DNA from: Lachnospiraceae bacterium
GTDB taxonomy: Bacteria > Bacillota > Clostridia > Lachnospirales > Lachnospiraceae
Direction: 5' to 3'
Length of the DNA stretch: 33,977 bases
NCBI GenBank assembly: GCA_024403455.1
Contig: JAKSRR010000023.1
Location: 1 to 33,977, forward strand
In this document: positions 7,429 to 15,836 of the stretch, piece by piece
Numbering within the stretch: position 1 is the stretch's first letter
Layout of the letters: each line of letters starts with the position of its first letter
Translations under genes and position numbers: made by a program
Notes under the pieces: model-generated
The model's input: the letters and a program-made list of their open reading frames with translations, nothing else
Databases searched by the model: none
What the model was told of the DNA's origin: nothing

Positions 7429-8598
7429 ATGAATAACGAAGAATTACTAGACATATTATATGACAATGGAAAAGATACATTAACTGCTGTGTTAAAAATT
7501 CAATTTGCACAAAGTTCCATGGAAGAAATTGAAGACTTCGTGTCTGTCTTTGGAAAATTATGCCAAATTGCACAATATATTGGGCTGCAGGGGGATTATT
7601 TAACTAATATCCTATGTCAAAAGGATAGTGCTTTATTGAATGAAGGTTCGTTTTCTGAATTTTTAGAGACATATGAAGAGGGATTGAAGCAGTTTTTGTT
7701 GGATGTGATTTCCTGCCGACAACATATTTGTATTATTAAAAGAAATGATGAGATTCCCGGATTGGCATCGCATATCATTACAAATATTGGACAGGTGGTA
7801 AGTGCGTTAAGTCAGGGGAAAGTGCCAGTAATTGATACAAGAAATTGTAAGAATAGTTTTACCGCATTAAGCCAAGCTGAGAATAGGAATATTTGGGAAA
7901 AATACTTTATACAGCCCTGCAAACTTTCGTTAGATGAAGTGGAAGAACATATGCACATCAGTTATGCGGAAGGGATTCCTGGATTTTACCCATCTTACAA
8001 AATGGATGATCTTGACAACCCAATTTTAATGCAGTTTTGGAGAAATGCTGCATCAAAGTATTTGCGTTTTTCAGACTATATGGAAAGCAAGTTGGCTGTG
8101 GTTAAAGACGCATTAGATTGGGAACATAAGCGAGTGCTGGGGGTAATTTGCAGAGGAACAGATTACACAGAATTGAAGCCGTATAATCATCCTGTTCAGC
8201 CGAATCCCGTGATGGTTATTGAGGATGCAAAACAGTTGATGGAACAATATAAGTGCGACTATTGTTACCTGGCTACAGAGGATGAGAAAATTTACAAGCA
8301 GTTCCAAGATGCCTTTGGGGAAAGATTGCTGTTTACGCAGCGGTTTCTGTATAAGGATGTAAAAGGAACAGTATTAAATAAATACAATGAGCAGAATGCG
8401 ATAGATAGTGGTGAGAAGAATGAAGAATATTTAATTTCACTCAAATTACTGGCAGAATGTTGTTGTTTTATAGGTGGAAGAACAAGTGGTTCTGTAGTTG
8501 CAGCAATTCTCTCGAAAGGATTCGATTTCTTTTATTTGTATGATGAGGGTCGCTATGGGATTGATAATCTGAATACATTAAAGAGTTATATTTGCTAG
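7429..8598 (+). CDS. Predicted NodZ/GT23-like fucosyltransferase-fold protein
   Basis: The product has 389 residues. The C-terminal half shows the pattern of the alpha-1,6-fucosyltransferase superfamily (NodZ, FUT8). It has a hydrophobic strand and a nucleotide-sugar motif VLGVICRGTDYT (R242, D245), then DYCYLATEDEKIYKQF (278-292) and CFIGGRTSGSVVAAIL (346-361). The N-terminal 95 residues look helical and are unfamiliar. There are no transmembrane segments, so the protein is predicted cytoplasmic. It would transfer a sugar, perhaps fucose from GDP-fucose, to an unknown acceptor. No strong ribosome-binding site precedes the ATG. Codon use is AT-richer than the neighbouring signalling genes, suggesting accessory origin. 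No other glycan gene is nearby. Confidence 0.5.
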   Translation: MNNEELLDILYDNGKDTLTAVLKIQFAQSSMEEIEDFVSVFGKLCQIAQYIGLQGDYLTNILCQKDSALLNEGSFSEFLETYEEGLKQFLLDVISCRQHICIIKRNDEIPGLASHIITNIGQVVSALSQGKVPVIDTRNCKNSFTALSQAENRNIWEKYFIQPCKLSLDEVEEHMHISYAEGIPGFYPSYKMDDLDNPILMQFWRNAASKYLRFSDYMESKLAVVKDALDWEHKRVLGVICRGTDYTELKPYNHPVQPNPVMVIEDAKQLMEQYKCDYCYLATEDEKIYKQFQDAFGERLLFTQRFLYKDVKGTVLNKYNEQNAIDSGEKNEEYLISLKLLAECCCFIGGRTSGSVVAAILSKGFDFFYLYDEGRYGIDNLNTLKSYIC

Positions 8599-8641
8599 TA
8601 TATTTTTAGTGTATGTGTAGCGGCGTTAAGGGAACAGGTCT

Positions 8642-9049
8642 ATGTTTAGTAAACACTATGTTCGAATAAAAGATCAAAAACTGAATGAGGCTGAATTTTA
8701 TTCTGGTGGGGGAATGGCTGGCGGATACTATAGAAGAACCGTTAAAAGACAGGGCGATTGCGCAGTCATCTATACTGAAAAGGCAGAGATGCATAATGAA
8801 GAACCAGTGCAGTCAGAAGTGATTGTTGATGCCACTATTTTGGATGAAATAGAGAAAGTTATCATAAAGCATAGAATGAACTCTTGGAACAACAAGAAGT
8901 TTACGGATATGTTTGTGGCAGACGGAGAGAGTAGGGGATACTCTTTCTCGTTTGAAAAAAGTACGATTCGTTTTTCGTCTCAAATATATCCAGAGGAATA
9001 TAGAGAGAAACTGCGTGAAATAGAAGAAATAATTAAAAAATATAGTTAG
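8642..9049 (+). CDS. Hypothetical protein, 135 residues
   Basis: No named family is recognised. The protein is soluble, with no signal or membrane segment. Visible parts are a glycine-rich FYSGGGMAGGYYRR near residues 19-32, an alternating beta-rich middle, an amphipathic helix (DATILDEIEKVIIKHRM), a conserved-looking WNNKKFTDMFVADGESRGYSFSFE and a charged C-terminal helix. It lies 43 bp after the fucosyltransferase-like gene on the same strand with no terminator between them, so it may be cotranscribed. Both genes share the AT-rich composition of an accessory insert. Confidence 0.55.
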   Translation: MFSKHYVRIKDQKLNEAEFYSGGGMAGGYYRRTVKRQGDCAVIYTEKAEMHNEEPVQSEVIVDATILDEIEKVIIKHRMNSWNNKKFTDMFVADGESRGYSFSFEKSTIRFSSQIYPEEYREKLREIEEIIKKYS

Positions 9050-9100
9050 GCTGACGTAGCCGTCACTGTGCAAATTGACAGATAAACCACGAACTTGTAA

Positions 9101-9394
9101 AAAAAAGTAAGGAATATCTATGTAGCGAGAATTGTAAATACTACCAGTGGTATCGATTTGGATCCTCAGCAGGCAGGCTATTCTGCAAGTAAGGTTGCTC
9201 TTAGCAAGGTAACGAGAGAACTTGGACTAAAATATGAGGGCACAGATGTGATTATCAGCCTTACCGATCCTGGTTGGTGCAGAACTGACATTGGTGGTCC
9301 TGCTGCTCCCAATGCGCCTGAGAGTGCCATCCCTGGCGTTGTAGTTGGTGCTTTTGTAAATGATGGAAAATGGCGTTTCTATTGTTTTGAATAG
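9101..9394 (+). pseudogene. C-terminal remnant of a short-chain dehydrogenase
   Basis: The reading frame opens after TAA 9098-9100. From about 9119 it reads ARIVNTTSG, the catalytic strand of an SDR, then GYSASKVALSKVTREL with the YxxxK pair, then TDPGWCRTDIGG, a carbonyl-reductase-type cofactor loop. The glycine-rich NAD(P)-binding half (TGxxxGIG, NNAG) is absent, and no matching frame is found in the upstream 70 bp. A complete SDR is near 240 residues; only about 95 remain. This is a degraded gene. The junction with unrelated DNA near 9100-9118 marks a past deletion or insertion. Confidence 0.75.
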
Positions 9395-9426
9395 AGATGT
9401 CCGTTAGTATCTATGAGTAAAAAATG

Positions 9427-9472
9427 AACCGGCCTATCGGGATAAGCGTCAGCTCCCGATAGACCGGTTTTT
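9427..9472 (+). terminator. Strong intrinsic terminator
   Basis: The arms AACCGGCCTATCGGGA and TCCCGATAGACCGGTT pair with a single C/A mismatch around an 11-nt loop, followed by TTTTT. It isolates metY from the upstream SDR remnant. Confidence 0.9.
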
Positions 9473-9514
9473 GCACTCCTTATCCCAAAAGGACCGTCCC
9501 TAATAGGAGAAATA

Positions 9515-9523
9515 TGGTATAAT
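9515..9523 (+). promoter_or_regulatory. Extended -10 promoter of metY
   Basis: TGG-TATAAT is a perfect extended -10 (TATAAT 9518-9523) in the context ATATGGTATAAT. No good -35 is visible. A small hairpin GTGTC/GACAC (9537-9553) lies in the leader. AAAGGAG (9558-9564) is placed for the ATG at 9572. I see no SAM-I riboswitch or T-box. Confidence 0.65.
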
Positions 9524-9571
9524 AGGAAGCAATAGTGTGTCATGTTAGGACACCGATAAAGGAGCAGAAGA

Positions 9572-10834
9572 ATGAAAGACGAAACCAAATGTCTCCATGC
9601 AGGATATACGCCTAAAAATGGAGAGCCTAGAGTACTTCCGATTGTACAGAGTACGACCTATGTATATGACAGTGCTGCAGAGGTGGCAGCGATTTTTGAT
9701 GATCCCACCAAGGGCCTGTGCTACTCCAGATTTGGCAATCCTACGGTGATGGCTGTAGAAGAAAAAATTGCAGCATTAGAAGGTGGTGTAGGTGCTATGT
9801 GTACCTCCTCCGGTCAGGCAGCTTCCCTTCTTTGTATTTTGAATATTGCCCAGGCAGGAGATTCCATTGTGGCTCTTCCTGAAATCTATGGCGGAACGAT
9901 TAATCTCTTCTCCTACACTTTTAAGAAGATGGGCATCGAAGTGATTTATGTGGATAAAACCGCATCTGATGAGGAAATTAAGAAATGCTTTAAGGAAAAC
10001 ACCAAGGCATTCTTTGGTGAGACCATTGCAAATCCTGCATTAACAGTGTTAGATATTGAGCGTTTTGCAAACATTGCACACGAAATGGGTGTTCCCATGA
10101 TTGTGGATAATACCTTTGCAACTCCTATTCACTGCAAGCCTTTCGAATTCGGCGCAGATATTGTAATCCATTCTACCAGTAAATATATGGATGGTCATGC
10201 CCTGCAGGTCGGTGGTGTTATTGTTGACAGCGGTAAGTTTGATTGGACAAATGGAAAGTTCCCTGAACTGACTGAGCCAGATGAATCCTACCACGGCATC
10301 TCTTATACAAAGCAGTATGGCAAGATGGCTTATATTATTAAGGCTAGAATGCAGCTTATGAGAGACTTTGGAGTTTATCCTGCAGCTCACTCTGCATTTT
10401 TACTAAATCTTGGACTGGAGACCTTGCCAGTTCGTATGAAGCAGTACTGTGAAAATGCAATGGCAGTTGCGAAGTTCTTAGAAGCATCCGATAAGGTTGA
10501 ATCCGTATCCTATCCTGGACTTCCCAGTGATCCTAACTATGCTTTAGCACAGAAGTATTTAAAGGGATGCTCCGGTGTTGTTTCCTTTGTCATTAAGGGT
10601 GGAAGAAGTGCAGCAGCGAAGTTTATGGATCAGTTGAAACTGGCATCCAATGAAGTGCATGTAGCAGATATTCGTACCTGCGTGCTTCATCCTGCATCAG
10701 AGACCCACAGACAGTTAACAGATGAGCAGCTGGTAGCTTGTGGTATTGATGGCGGCATGGTTCGTTTCAGTGTTGGTCTGGAAAGTATTGATGATATTTT
10801 AGAAGATTTAGGAAATGCTCTGGCAGCAGTATAA
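9572..10834 (+). CDS. metY: O-acetylhomoserine sulfhydrylase (PLP-dependent)
   Basis: The 420-residue product belongs to the Cys/Met metabolism PLP-enzyme family. It has the substrate/phosphate loop YSRFGNPT (51-58), a stacking tyrosine in PEIYGGT (Y106), the cofactor aspartate in IVDNTFATP (D179) and the Schiff-base lysine in HSTSKYMDGH (K204). Length and the KCLHAGYTP... VQSTTYVY start fit MetY, which makes homocysteine from O-acetylhomoserine and sulfide in the cytoplasm. A methionine gamma-lyase or cystathionine gamma-synthase assignment cannot be fully excluded from motifs alone. It is monocistronic upstream, with its own promoter and a terminator before it. No terminator separates it from the following signalling gene. 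Confidence 0.85.
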   Translation: MKDETKCLHAGYTPKNGEPRVLPIVQSTTYVYDSAAEVAAIFDDPTKGLCYSRFGNPTVMAVEEKIAALEGGVGAMCTSSGQAASLLCILNIAQAGDSIVALPEIYGGTINLFSYTFKKMGIEVIYVDKTASDEEIKKCFKENTKAFFGETIANPALTVLDIERFANIAHEMGVPMIVDNTFATPIHCKPFEFGADIVIHSTSKYMDGHALQVGGVIVDSGKFDWTNGKFPELTEPDESYHGISYTKQYGKMAYIIKARMQLMRDFGVYPAAHSAFLLNLGLETLPVRMKQYCENAMAVAKFLEASDKVESVSYPGLPSDPNYALAQKYLKGCSGVVSFVIKGGRSAAAKFMDQLKLASNEVHVADIRTCVLHPASETHRQLTDEQLVACGIDGGMVRFSVGLESIDDILEDLGNALAAV

Positions 10835-10914
10835 GGCTGGAGAATGCAATAAAGAGAGATACTTCTTTCCCTGCGGAGGAGAAGAGGAAAAGACGATTGG
10901 ATTGAGGGTTACAT

Positions 10915-13900
10915 ATGAATAAAACAATTGGATTATGCATTGAAACAATCCATACACCGAGTAATGTAAGTTTTCTGAAGGCGATACAGGATATTGTCAC
11001 AGCCAATGGGGACACCCTTTTTGTTATCCAGACCAGTGTCAGCTGGAATGAGATTGTAGGGCATGACCTCATGACCAAAGGGATGCACATTGATGGTGTG
11101 ATTGTAGAAGCCTCCAGTTACATTCAAACGGAAAGACCGGTGATTATTGGAGAGGCTTTGGCGAAAAAAGGGGCAAAAGTGGTTCTGGTGGAGCCTGCCA
11201 TTGAGCAGCGTCAGAATGGTTTTCCTTATGTTCGTTTTTCTGATGAGAATGCATTCCGCCAGTTGATGCAGTATCTGCTGGTGGACAAAAAGTGCAAATC
11301 CATTGATCTTCTGGCAGGGGAAGTGCTTCGAGGCATCCCCGATGTCTTCCTGGATATCTATCAGGAAGAATTGTCTAATGCAGGAATTCCCTATGATGAA
11401 CTGAGAATTGCCAAGAGCGTGGCATGGAACGGAAATCTGAAACGGCACATTGACAGGCTGCTTGATTATGACTGTCCGGATGCCGTGATTGCCATGGATG
11501 ATCGTGCGGCAAATTATTTCAACAATATACAGGCAGAGCGAGAAACATCTGGAAAGAACGCCATTGTATGCAGTGTGGATCGTAAGTATATCGATGACAA
11601 CACCGTGACAGTGAATGCGGGTATTAAACGTTCTGCAATGAACACGGCAAAAGAAGCGATGGATGTTCTGTATCAGATGATGGAAGGAACAGAAGTTGAG
11701 AATGATACCGTATTAGATAATATATTCATTAAGGCGGTTGATGAGAACCTGGATTTAGCAAGGGAGCAGAGAGTACGCAGACATTTTGGCGAACTGGAAG
11801 AAGAGATTACCCATTGGTCCAATGCGGAAGTGCGTCAGCATGCCACCATGAGTAAGATTTTATCCAGCGATTCGATCGATGATATCGAGGATATGATTGG
11901 CAGAATTCTGCCGAAAAATAGCTGTTTTGTGGTACCTGCTGGATTTTTGGAAAGCTATGCGGGAAGCAGCAGCTCTTTTGATGAAAAATTCTATGTATTT
12001 GCTGATCGGAGAAGGGACTCCTATCAGGGAAAGCAGTTTGCCATTGCGGATTTGCCAAAAGATCAGAACACATTCATTGTATTTCCGGTAAAAACCAGCC
12101 GAGATCAGACTGGTTTCATTTTGTATCAGGGCCAGGATTATAACAGAGAATTATATGTTATGGAACGAATGGCAGTGAATCTGTCTGATACCTTCTGGCG
12201 TTATTTTGAAGATAGGGAATTGCAGTTTGCGAACCGTGAACTTCTTCATGCAAACGAGAGAATGCGCCAGATGCAGGTTCGTGATATGGTTACGGGTATG
12301 TTCAATCAGCGTGGTTTCGTAAAGGAACTGGAAGCGATGAAGGACAGAGCCGTAGAAGAGAAGGCAAATATTGCACTCATTGCCATTGATTTGGAAGGCC
12401 TTTCTAAGATTAACAATATCTACGGCCATTCAGAAGGCGACGCAGCGATTATGGCGCTAGCGGATATTATTGAAAACAGTTTGATGGCCAGAGAAGTTTC
12501 TGCGCATATTGGTGCGGATGAGTTTGCTATTGCGACGATAGGCGGAGCGGAGGCAGAACATGTTTGCGCGACACTGATTAAGAGTATCCAGCTAGGGATT
12601 GAAAACTATAATCGTATCTCAGGCAAAGAATATACCATTGAGATTAACTATGCGGAGAAACGAATTGAACCTACAGACAAAACTTCTATGAAGAAGTTTT
12701 TGGATGATACCATTAGTGAGAAGCGCATTAGGAAGAATAACCAGCGAACCCTTATGGATGACACGGCAGATAGGGACGGTGTGAATGAGGATGAGAAAAA
12801 GGCAGTCATGGATTTGATTGACCGCAATGCCTTCCGTTATGCTTTCCAGCCTATTATTAATGCGAAGAATGGTGAAATCTTTGCTTATGAGGCGCTCATG
12901 CGTTCTTCGGAGGAAAAACCATTATCCCCATTCTTGATTTTAAAGTACGCTACCATGGAGAAGAGACTCTACGATATTGAGCATGCAACCTTCTTCAATG
13001 TTTTGGCGCACATCAAGCAGGAATACAGACAACTGAAGAATCGCAGGGTTTTTGTAAACAGCATTCCTCAGTATATGCTGGATGATTCGGATTATGAAAA
13101 ACTAAAGAAGACGTATGGTGATTATTTTGGCTCGTTAACTGTGGAAGTGACGGAGCAGACGGAACTTGATGACAGAGGTTTGGAGATACTAACCAGCCGA
13201 AGTCTTGAAGACGGATTTGAAATCGCAATCGATGATTATGGCAGTGGTTATGCAAACACCACGACCCTGCTTCGCTATTTGCCGAACTGCGTAAAGATTG
13301 ACAGGCTTTTGATTTCGGATATTCATGAGGATCCGAAAAAACAGCATTTTGTGCGAAATATTATTGAGTTTGCACATGACAATGGATTTATGGCATTGGC
13401 AGAGGGTGTAGAAACCCTGGCTGAGTTAAAGGCTGTTATACAGATGGATGTGGATTTGATCCAGGGTTACTATACAGCGAAGCCTTCCTTTGAATTCCTT
13501 ACGGAAATCCCGAAGGAAATCAAGATGGATGTTGTGAATGCCAATATCAGGAATCACGAGCACAAGAACCAGAAGACTTATATGGTGGGAAATGAAACGG
13601 AGATTCCCTTGATGCGTTTGGCACTAGAGGGCTACACCAGTATCGTCTTATCAGGACAGGATGTAACGATTTACGGAAATCAGGATTACACGGCCTCCAT
13701 GATTATTAAGGTGAAGGATGGAACGAGCAGTCGTCTGACCATTCGTAATGTGAAACTAGAGAGCGAGAGTGGTCTTCCTTGTGTTGATATTGGAAAGAAT
13801 GCATCTCTGGAGCTGAATATTGAGGGACGGAATGAAATTAACGAGATTGGTATTCGCGTTCCTGAGAGCGCAAGTCTTCACATGGTGGGCGATGGAACAT

Positions 13901-14646
13901 TAGCAATCAGAGCCAAGGAGCGTATGGCATATGGTATTGGTAATGATATGGAAAATAGCGTAGGTACCATTGTCCTTGGCATGACCGGTGAACTCTATGT
14001 TGCTGTCGATGGATTTAGTGCGATTGGTTTTGGCGGCGGAGTATTCCGCGGCGGTGAAGGTATTCGCGTAGAAGCAGGCAGTGTGCATGTTATCTCGACT
14101 GGTACGGAGTGTATTGGCGTTGGCTGCAATATTGGTGATATGCCGATTACGATTGATAATGCGGGTGTAAAGGTGGATCTTAGAGCAGAGCGTGGACATG
14201 GTATTGGCAATGTTCATGGCAAACAGCTGACGACCATTACATCTAGCCTGGTGGAAGTGGAAGGCTCTGGTGATATTCTCTGCGGTATTGGCTCCATGGA
14301 AGATGCTAGCGGTGAATTTGTCTTTACAGACTGCCGTGTCATTGCTGCCTTAAATGCACGTATTGCATATATTACAGGCACCCGAAGCGGTGACGTAACC
14401 TATGAGATGAAGAATACAAGTATGGAGTTTACTGGAGAAGGTTCGGAAATTGTCGGCATTGGAACAAAGACAGAGGAAGCCAAGATTAGTACCGAATATT
14501 CCTCTATCCATATGACCGTTCGTGCTGCGGAGTTTGTTCTTATAGGTGCGAAGAAAGAAAACTGCAGGTACAAGGGAGGCACCAGAAGATTACATATTAA
14601 TTCTGATGTCTATGAAGTGCCGGCAACAGAAAAAGAAGATGAATAA
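10915..14646 (+). CDS. LacI-type binding/GGDEF/EAL/beta-solenoid cyclic-di-GMP signalling protein
   Basis: The product has 1243 residues with no signal peptide or membrane segment. Residues 1-285 resemble the ligand-binding domain of LacI regulators (IGLCIETIHTPSNVSF... DGVIVEASS... PDAVIAMDDRAANYF) without the DNA-binding headpiece. Residues 290-440 are a linker that may be GAF-like. GGDEF (about 450-615) has GADEF (533-537) and lacks the usual FK before IN, so cyclase activity is doubtful. EAL (about 625-870) looks complete: E659-A-L, VFVNS, VEVTEQ, DDYGSGY (D773, D774), VKID, EGVE (830-833) and QGYY (850). This predicts phosphodiesterase activity. Residues 890-1215 form repeats with GIG-like turns every 28-30 residues, probably a beta-helix. 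The next gene starts at the very next base after the stop. Confidence 0.85.
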   Translation: MNKTIGLCIETIHTPSNVSFLKAIQDIVTANGDTLFVIQTSVSWNEIVGHDLMTKGMHIDGVIVEASSYIQTERPVIIGEALAKKGAKVVLVEPAIEQRQNGFPYVRFSDENAFRQLMQYLLVDKKCKSIDLLAGEVLRGIPDVFLDIYQEELSNAGIPYDELRIAKSVAWNGNLKRHIDRLLDYDCPDAVIAMDDRAANYFNNIQAERETSGKNAIVCSVDRKYIDDNTVTVNAGIKRSAMNTAKEAMDVLYQMMEGTEVENDTVLDNIFIKAVDENLDLAREQRVRRHFGELEEEITHWSNAEVRQHATMSKILSSDSIDDIEDMIGRILPKNSCFVVPAGFLESYAGSSSSFDEKFYVFADRRRDSYQGKQFAIADLPKDQNTFIVFPVKTSRDQTGFILYQGQDYNRELYVMERMAVNLSDTFWRYFEDRELQFANRELLHANERMRQMQVRDMVTGMFNQRGFVKELEAMKDRAVEEKANIALIAIDLEGLSKINNIYGHSEGDAAIMALADIIENSLMAREVSAHIGADEFAIATIGGAEAEHVCATLIKSIQLGIENYNRISGKEYTIEINYAEKRIEPTDKTSMKKFLDDTISEKRIRKNNQRTLMDDTADRDGVNEDEKKAVMDLIDRNAFRYAFQPIINAKNGEIFAYEALMRSSEEKPLSPFLILKYATMEKRLYDIEHATFFNVLAHIKQEYRQLKNRRVFVNSIPQYMLDDSDYEKLKKTYGDYFGSLTVEVTEQTELDDRGLEILTSRSLEDGFEIAIDDYGSGYANTTTLLRYLPNCVKIDRLLISDIHEDPKKQHFVRNIIEFAHDNGFMALAEGVETLAELKAVIQMDVDLIQGYYTAKPSFEFLTEIPKEIKMDVVNANIRNHEHKNQKTYMVGNETEIPLMRLALEGYTSIVLSGQDVTIYGNQDYTASMIIKVKDGTSSRLTIRNVKLESESGLPCVDIGKNASLELNIEGRNEINEIGIRVPESASLHMVGDGTLAIRAKERMAYGIGNDMENSVGTIVLGMTGELYVAVDGFSAIGFGGGVFRGGEGIRVEAGSVHVISTGTECIGVGCNIGDMPITIDNAGVKVDLRAERGHGIGNVHGKQLTTITSSLVEVEGSGDILCGIGSMEDASGEFVFTDCRVIAALNARIAYITGTRSGDVTYEMKNTSMEFTGEGSEIVGIGTKTEEAKISTEYSSIHMTVRAAEFVLIGAKKENCRYKGGTRRLHINSDVYEVPATEKEDE

Positions 14647-15789
14647 ATGTTAGTAATACCTGAAAAGAAAGAATTGAAGAATATTTCCATTGGCATGGGG
14701 CTCATGGATTTTATCCCGGTTCTTCTTTTTGCAGTCAGCATGTTTTTGCTTGCCAGAATATACCCTTCGCCTCTTTTCTATGTGGGCGCGGTTCTCTGTA
14801 TTTTGGCAGGGGTGGGGAAGGTCCTATGGAAACTGCTTCTTGCAATTACCAGGAAGAACATTAAGTTTTTAAATAAACAGTTGCGGATTGTACTGCCTGC
14901 GGGATTTTTGCTGATGATTATCTCGCTAATACTGGGAAGGGGAAAGGTGTCTTTTCCAGGAATGTGGGCGCTTGTGAAGGCGTTTCCAGGACGGTACGCA
15001 TTTGGGTTTAGCATTCTTGGATTTACTGCTATGGGAATTCTGGGGGTGAACCTGGATGCAACGAAAAAACGAAGCCAGTGGATAGAACAGAGCGTTAATA
15101 CGGTAGCACAGTTATCCTTGTTATTTGGCGTTTTTCTATGTTATGCAAAGATGACTTCCTATGCACCTTCAGAAGAGGCTATCAGGCAGATGGACGGTAG
15201 CGAGACGACTTCTGTGTTAGACATTGATGAAGGGTATTTGTTTGATGGACCGGGAAGTGATGTGGCACTGGTATTCTATCCGGGTGCCATGGTGGATTGT
15301 CGCTCCTATAGTCCTCTTCTGCAAAAGATTTCGGGAGAAGGTGTGGATGTTTTCCTGGTAGAAATGCCTTATAATCTGGCACTGTTTGATGTGAATGCGA
15401 TGGACCGACTGCGGGAGAACTATGACTATGAGCACTGGTATCTGTGCGGTCACTCCTTAGGTGGAGCGATGGCAGCGAATTATATTGCAAAGGCGGAGCA
15501 AGAACCAGATGGTTTAATTCTGTTGGCGGCCTATGCCACCAAAGAACTACAGGCAGAGGATTTGAAGGTTCTTTCCTTGTATGGTGATCGTGATGGTGTG
15601 CTGAATGTAAAGAAGGTGGAAGCGGGACGAACCAATATGCCTACGGATTATAAGGAGGCGGTGATTCCTGGCGGTAACCATGCGCAGTTTGGATCCTATG
15701 GACCACAGAAGGGTGATGGTGAAGCAACCATCCCGGCCGAGATTCAGTTGCAGATTACAGCAGATGCGATTATAGAGTTCTTAAAATAA
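14647..15789 (+). CDS. Membrane-anchored alpha/beta hydrolase
   Basis: The 380-residue product has about five hydrophobic helices in residues 20-168, then an alpha/beta hydrolase domain (about 190-380). The nucleophile elbow is GHSLGG (S270). The acid is probably D314 or D316 in YGDRDG, and the histidine is H345 in GGNHAQFG. VFYPGAMVDCRSY carries the oxyanion region. An odd number of helices with a cytoplasmic N-terminus would put the hydrolase outside the cell, but topology is uncertain. The substrate is unknown. The ATG directly follows the stop codon of the GGDEF-EAL gene, so the two are one transcript and coupled. The unit ends at the terminator at 15791. Confidence 0.75.
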   Translation: MLVIPEKKELKNISIGMGLMDFIPVLLFAVSMFLLARIYPSPLFYVGAVLCILAGVGKVLWKLLLAITRKNIKFLNKQLRIVLPAGFLLMIISLILGRGKVSFPGMWALVKAFPGRYAFGFSILGFTAMGILGVNLDATKKRSQWIEQSVNTVAQLSLLFGVFLCYAKMTSYAPSEEAIRQMDGSETTSVLDIDEGYLFDGPGSDVALVFYPGAMVDCRSYSPLLQKISGEGVDVFLVEMPYNLALFDVNAMDRLRENYDYEHWYLCGHSLGGAMAANYIAKAEQEPDGLILLAAYATKELQAEDLKVLSLYGDRDGVLNVKKVEAGRTNMPTDYKEAVIPGGNHAQFGSYGPQKGDGEATIPAEIQLQITADAIIEFLK

Positions 15790-15790
15790 A

Positions 15791-15836
15791 AAGGACCTTT
15801 CGGTATTTTTAACAAAATACTGAAAGGCCTTTTTTA
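15791..15836. terminator. Bidirectional terminator between convergent genes
   Basis: A long stem pairs AAGG(A)CCTTTCGGTATTTT with AAAATACTGAAAGGCCTT around TAAC. T-runs appear on the 3' side of both strands. It serves the hydrolase on the plus strand and the SDR on the minus strand. Confidence 0.9.

Noticed and set aside
9473-9571. SAM riboswitch or T-box ahead of metY
   Set aside because: The leader is too short, and neither the SAM-I core nor a T-box sequence is present. The large hairpin at 9427-9472 lies upstream of the promoter.
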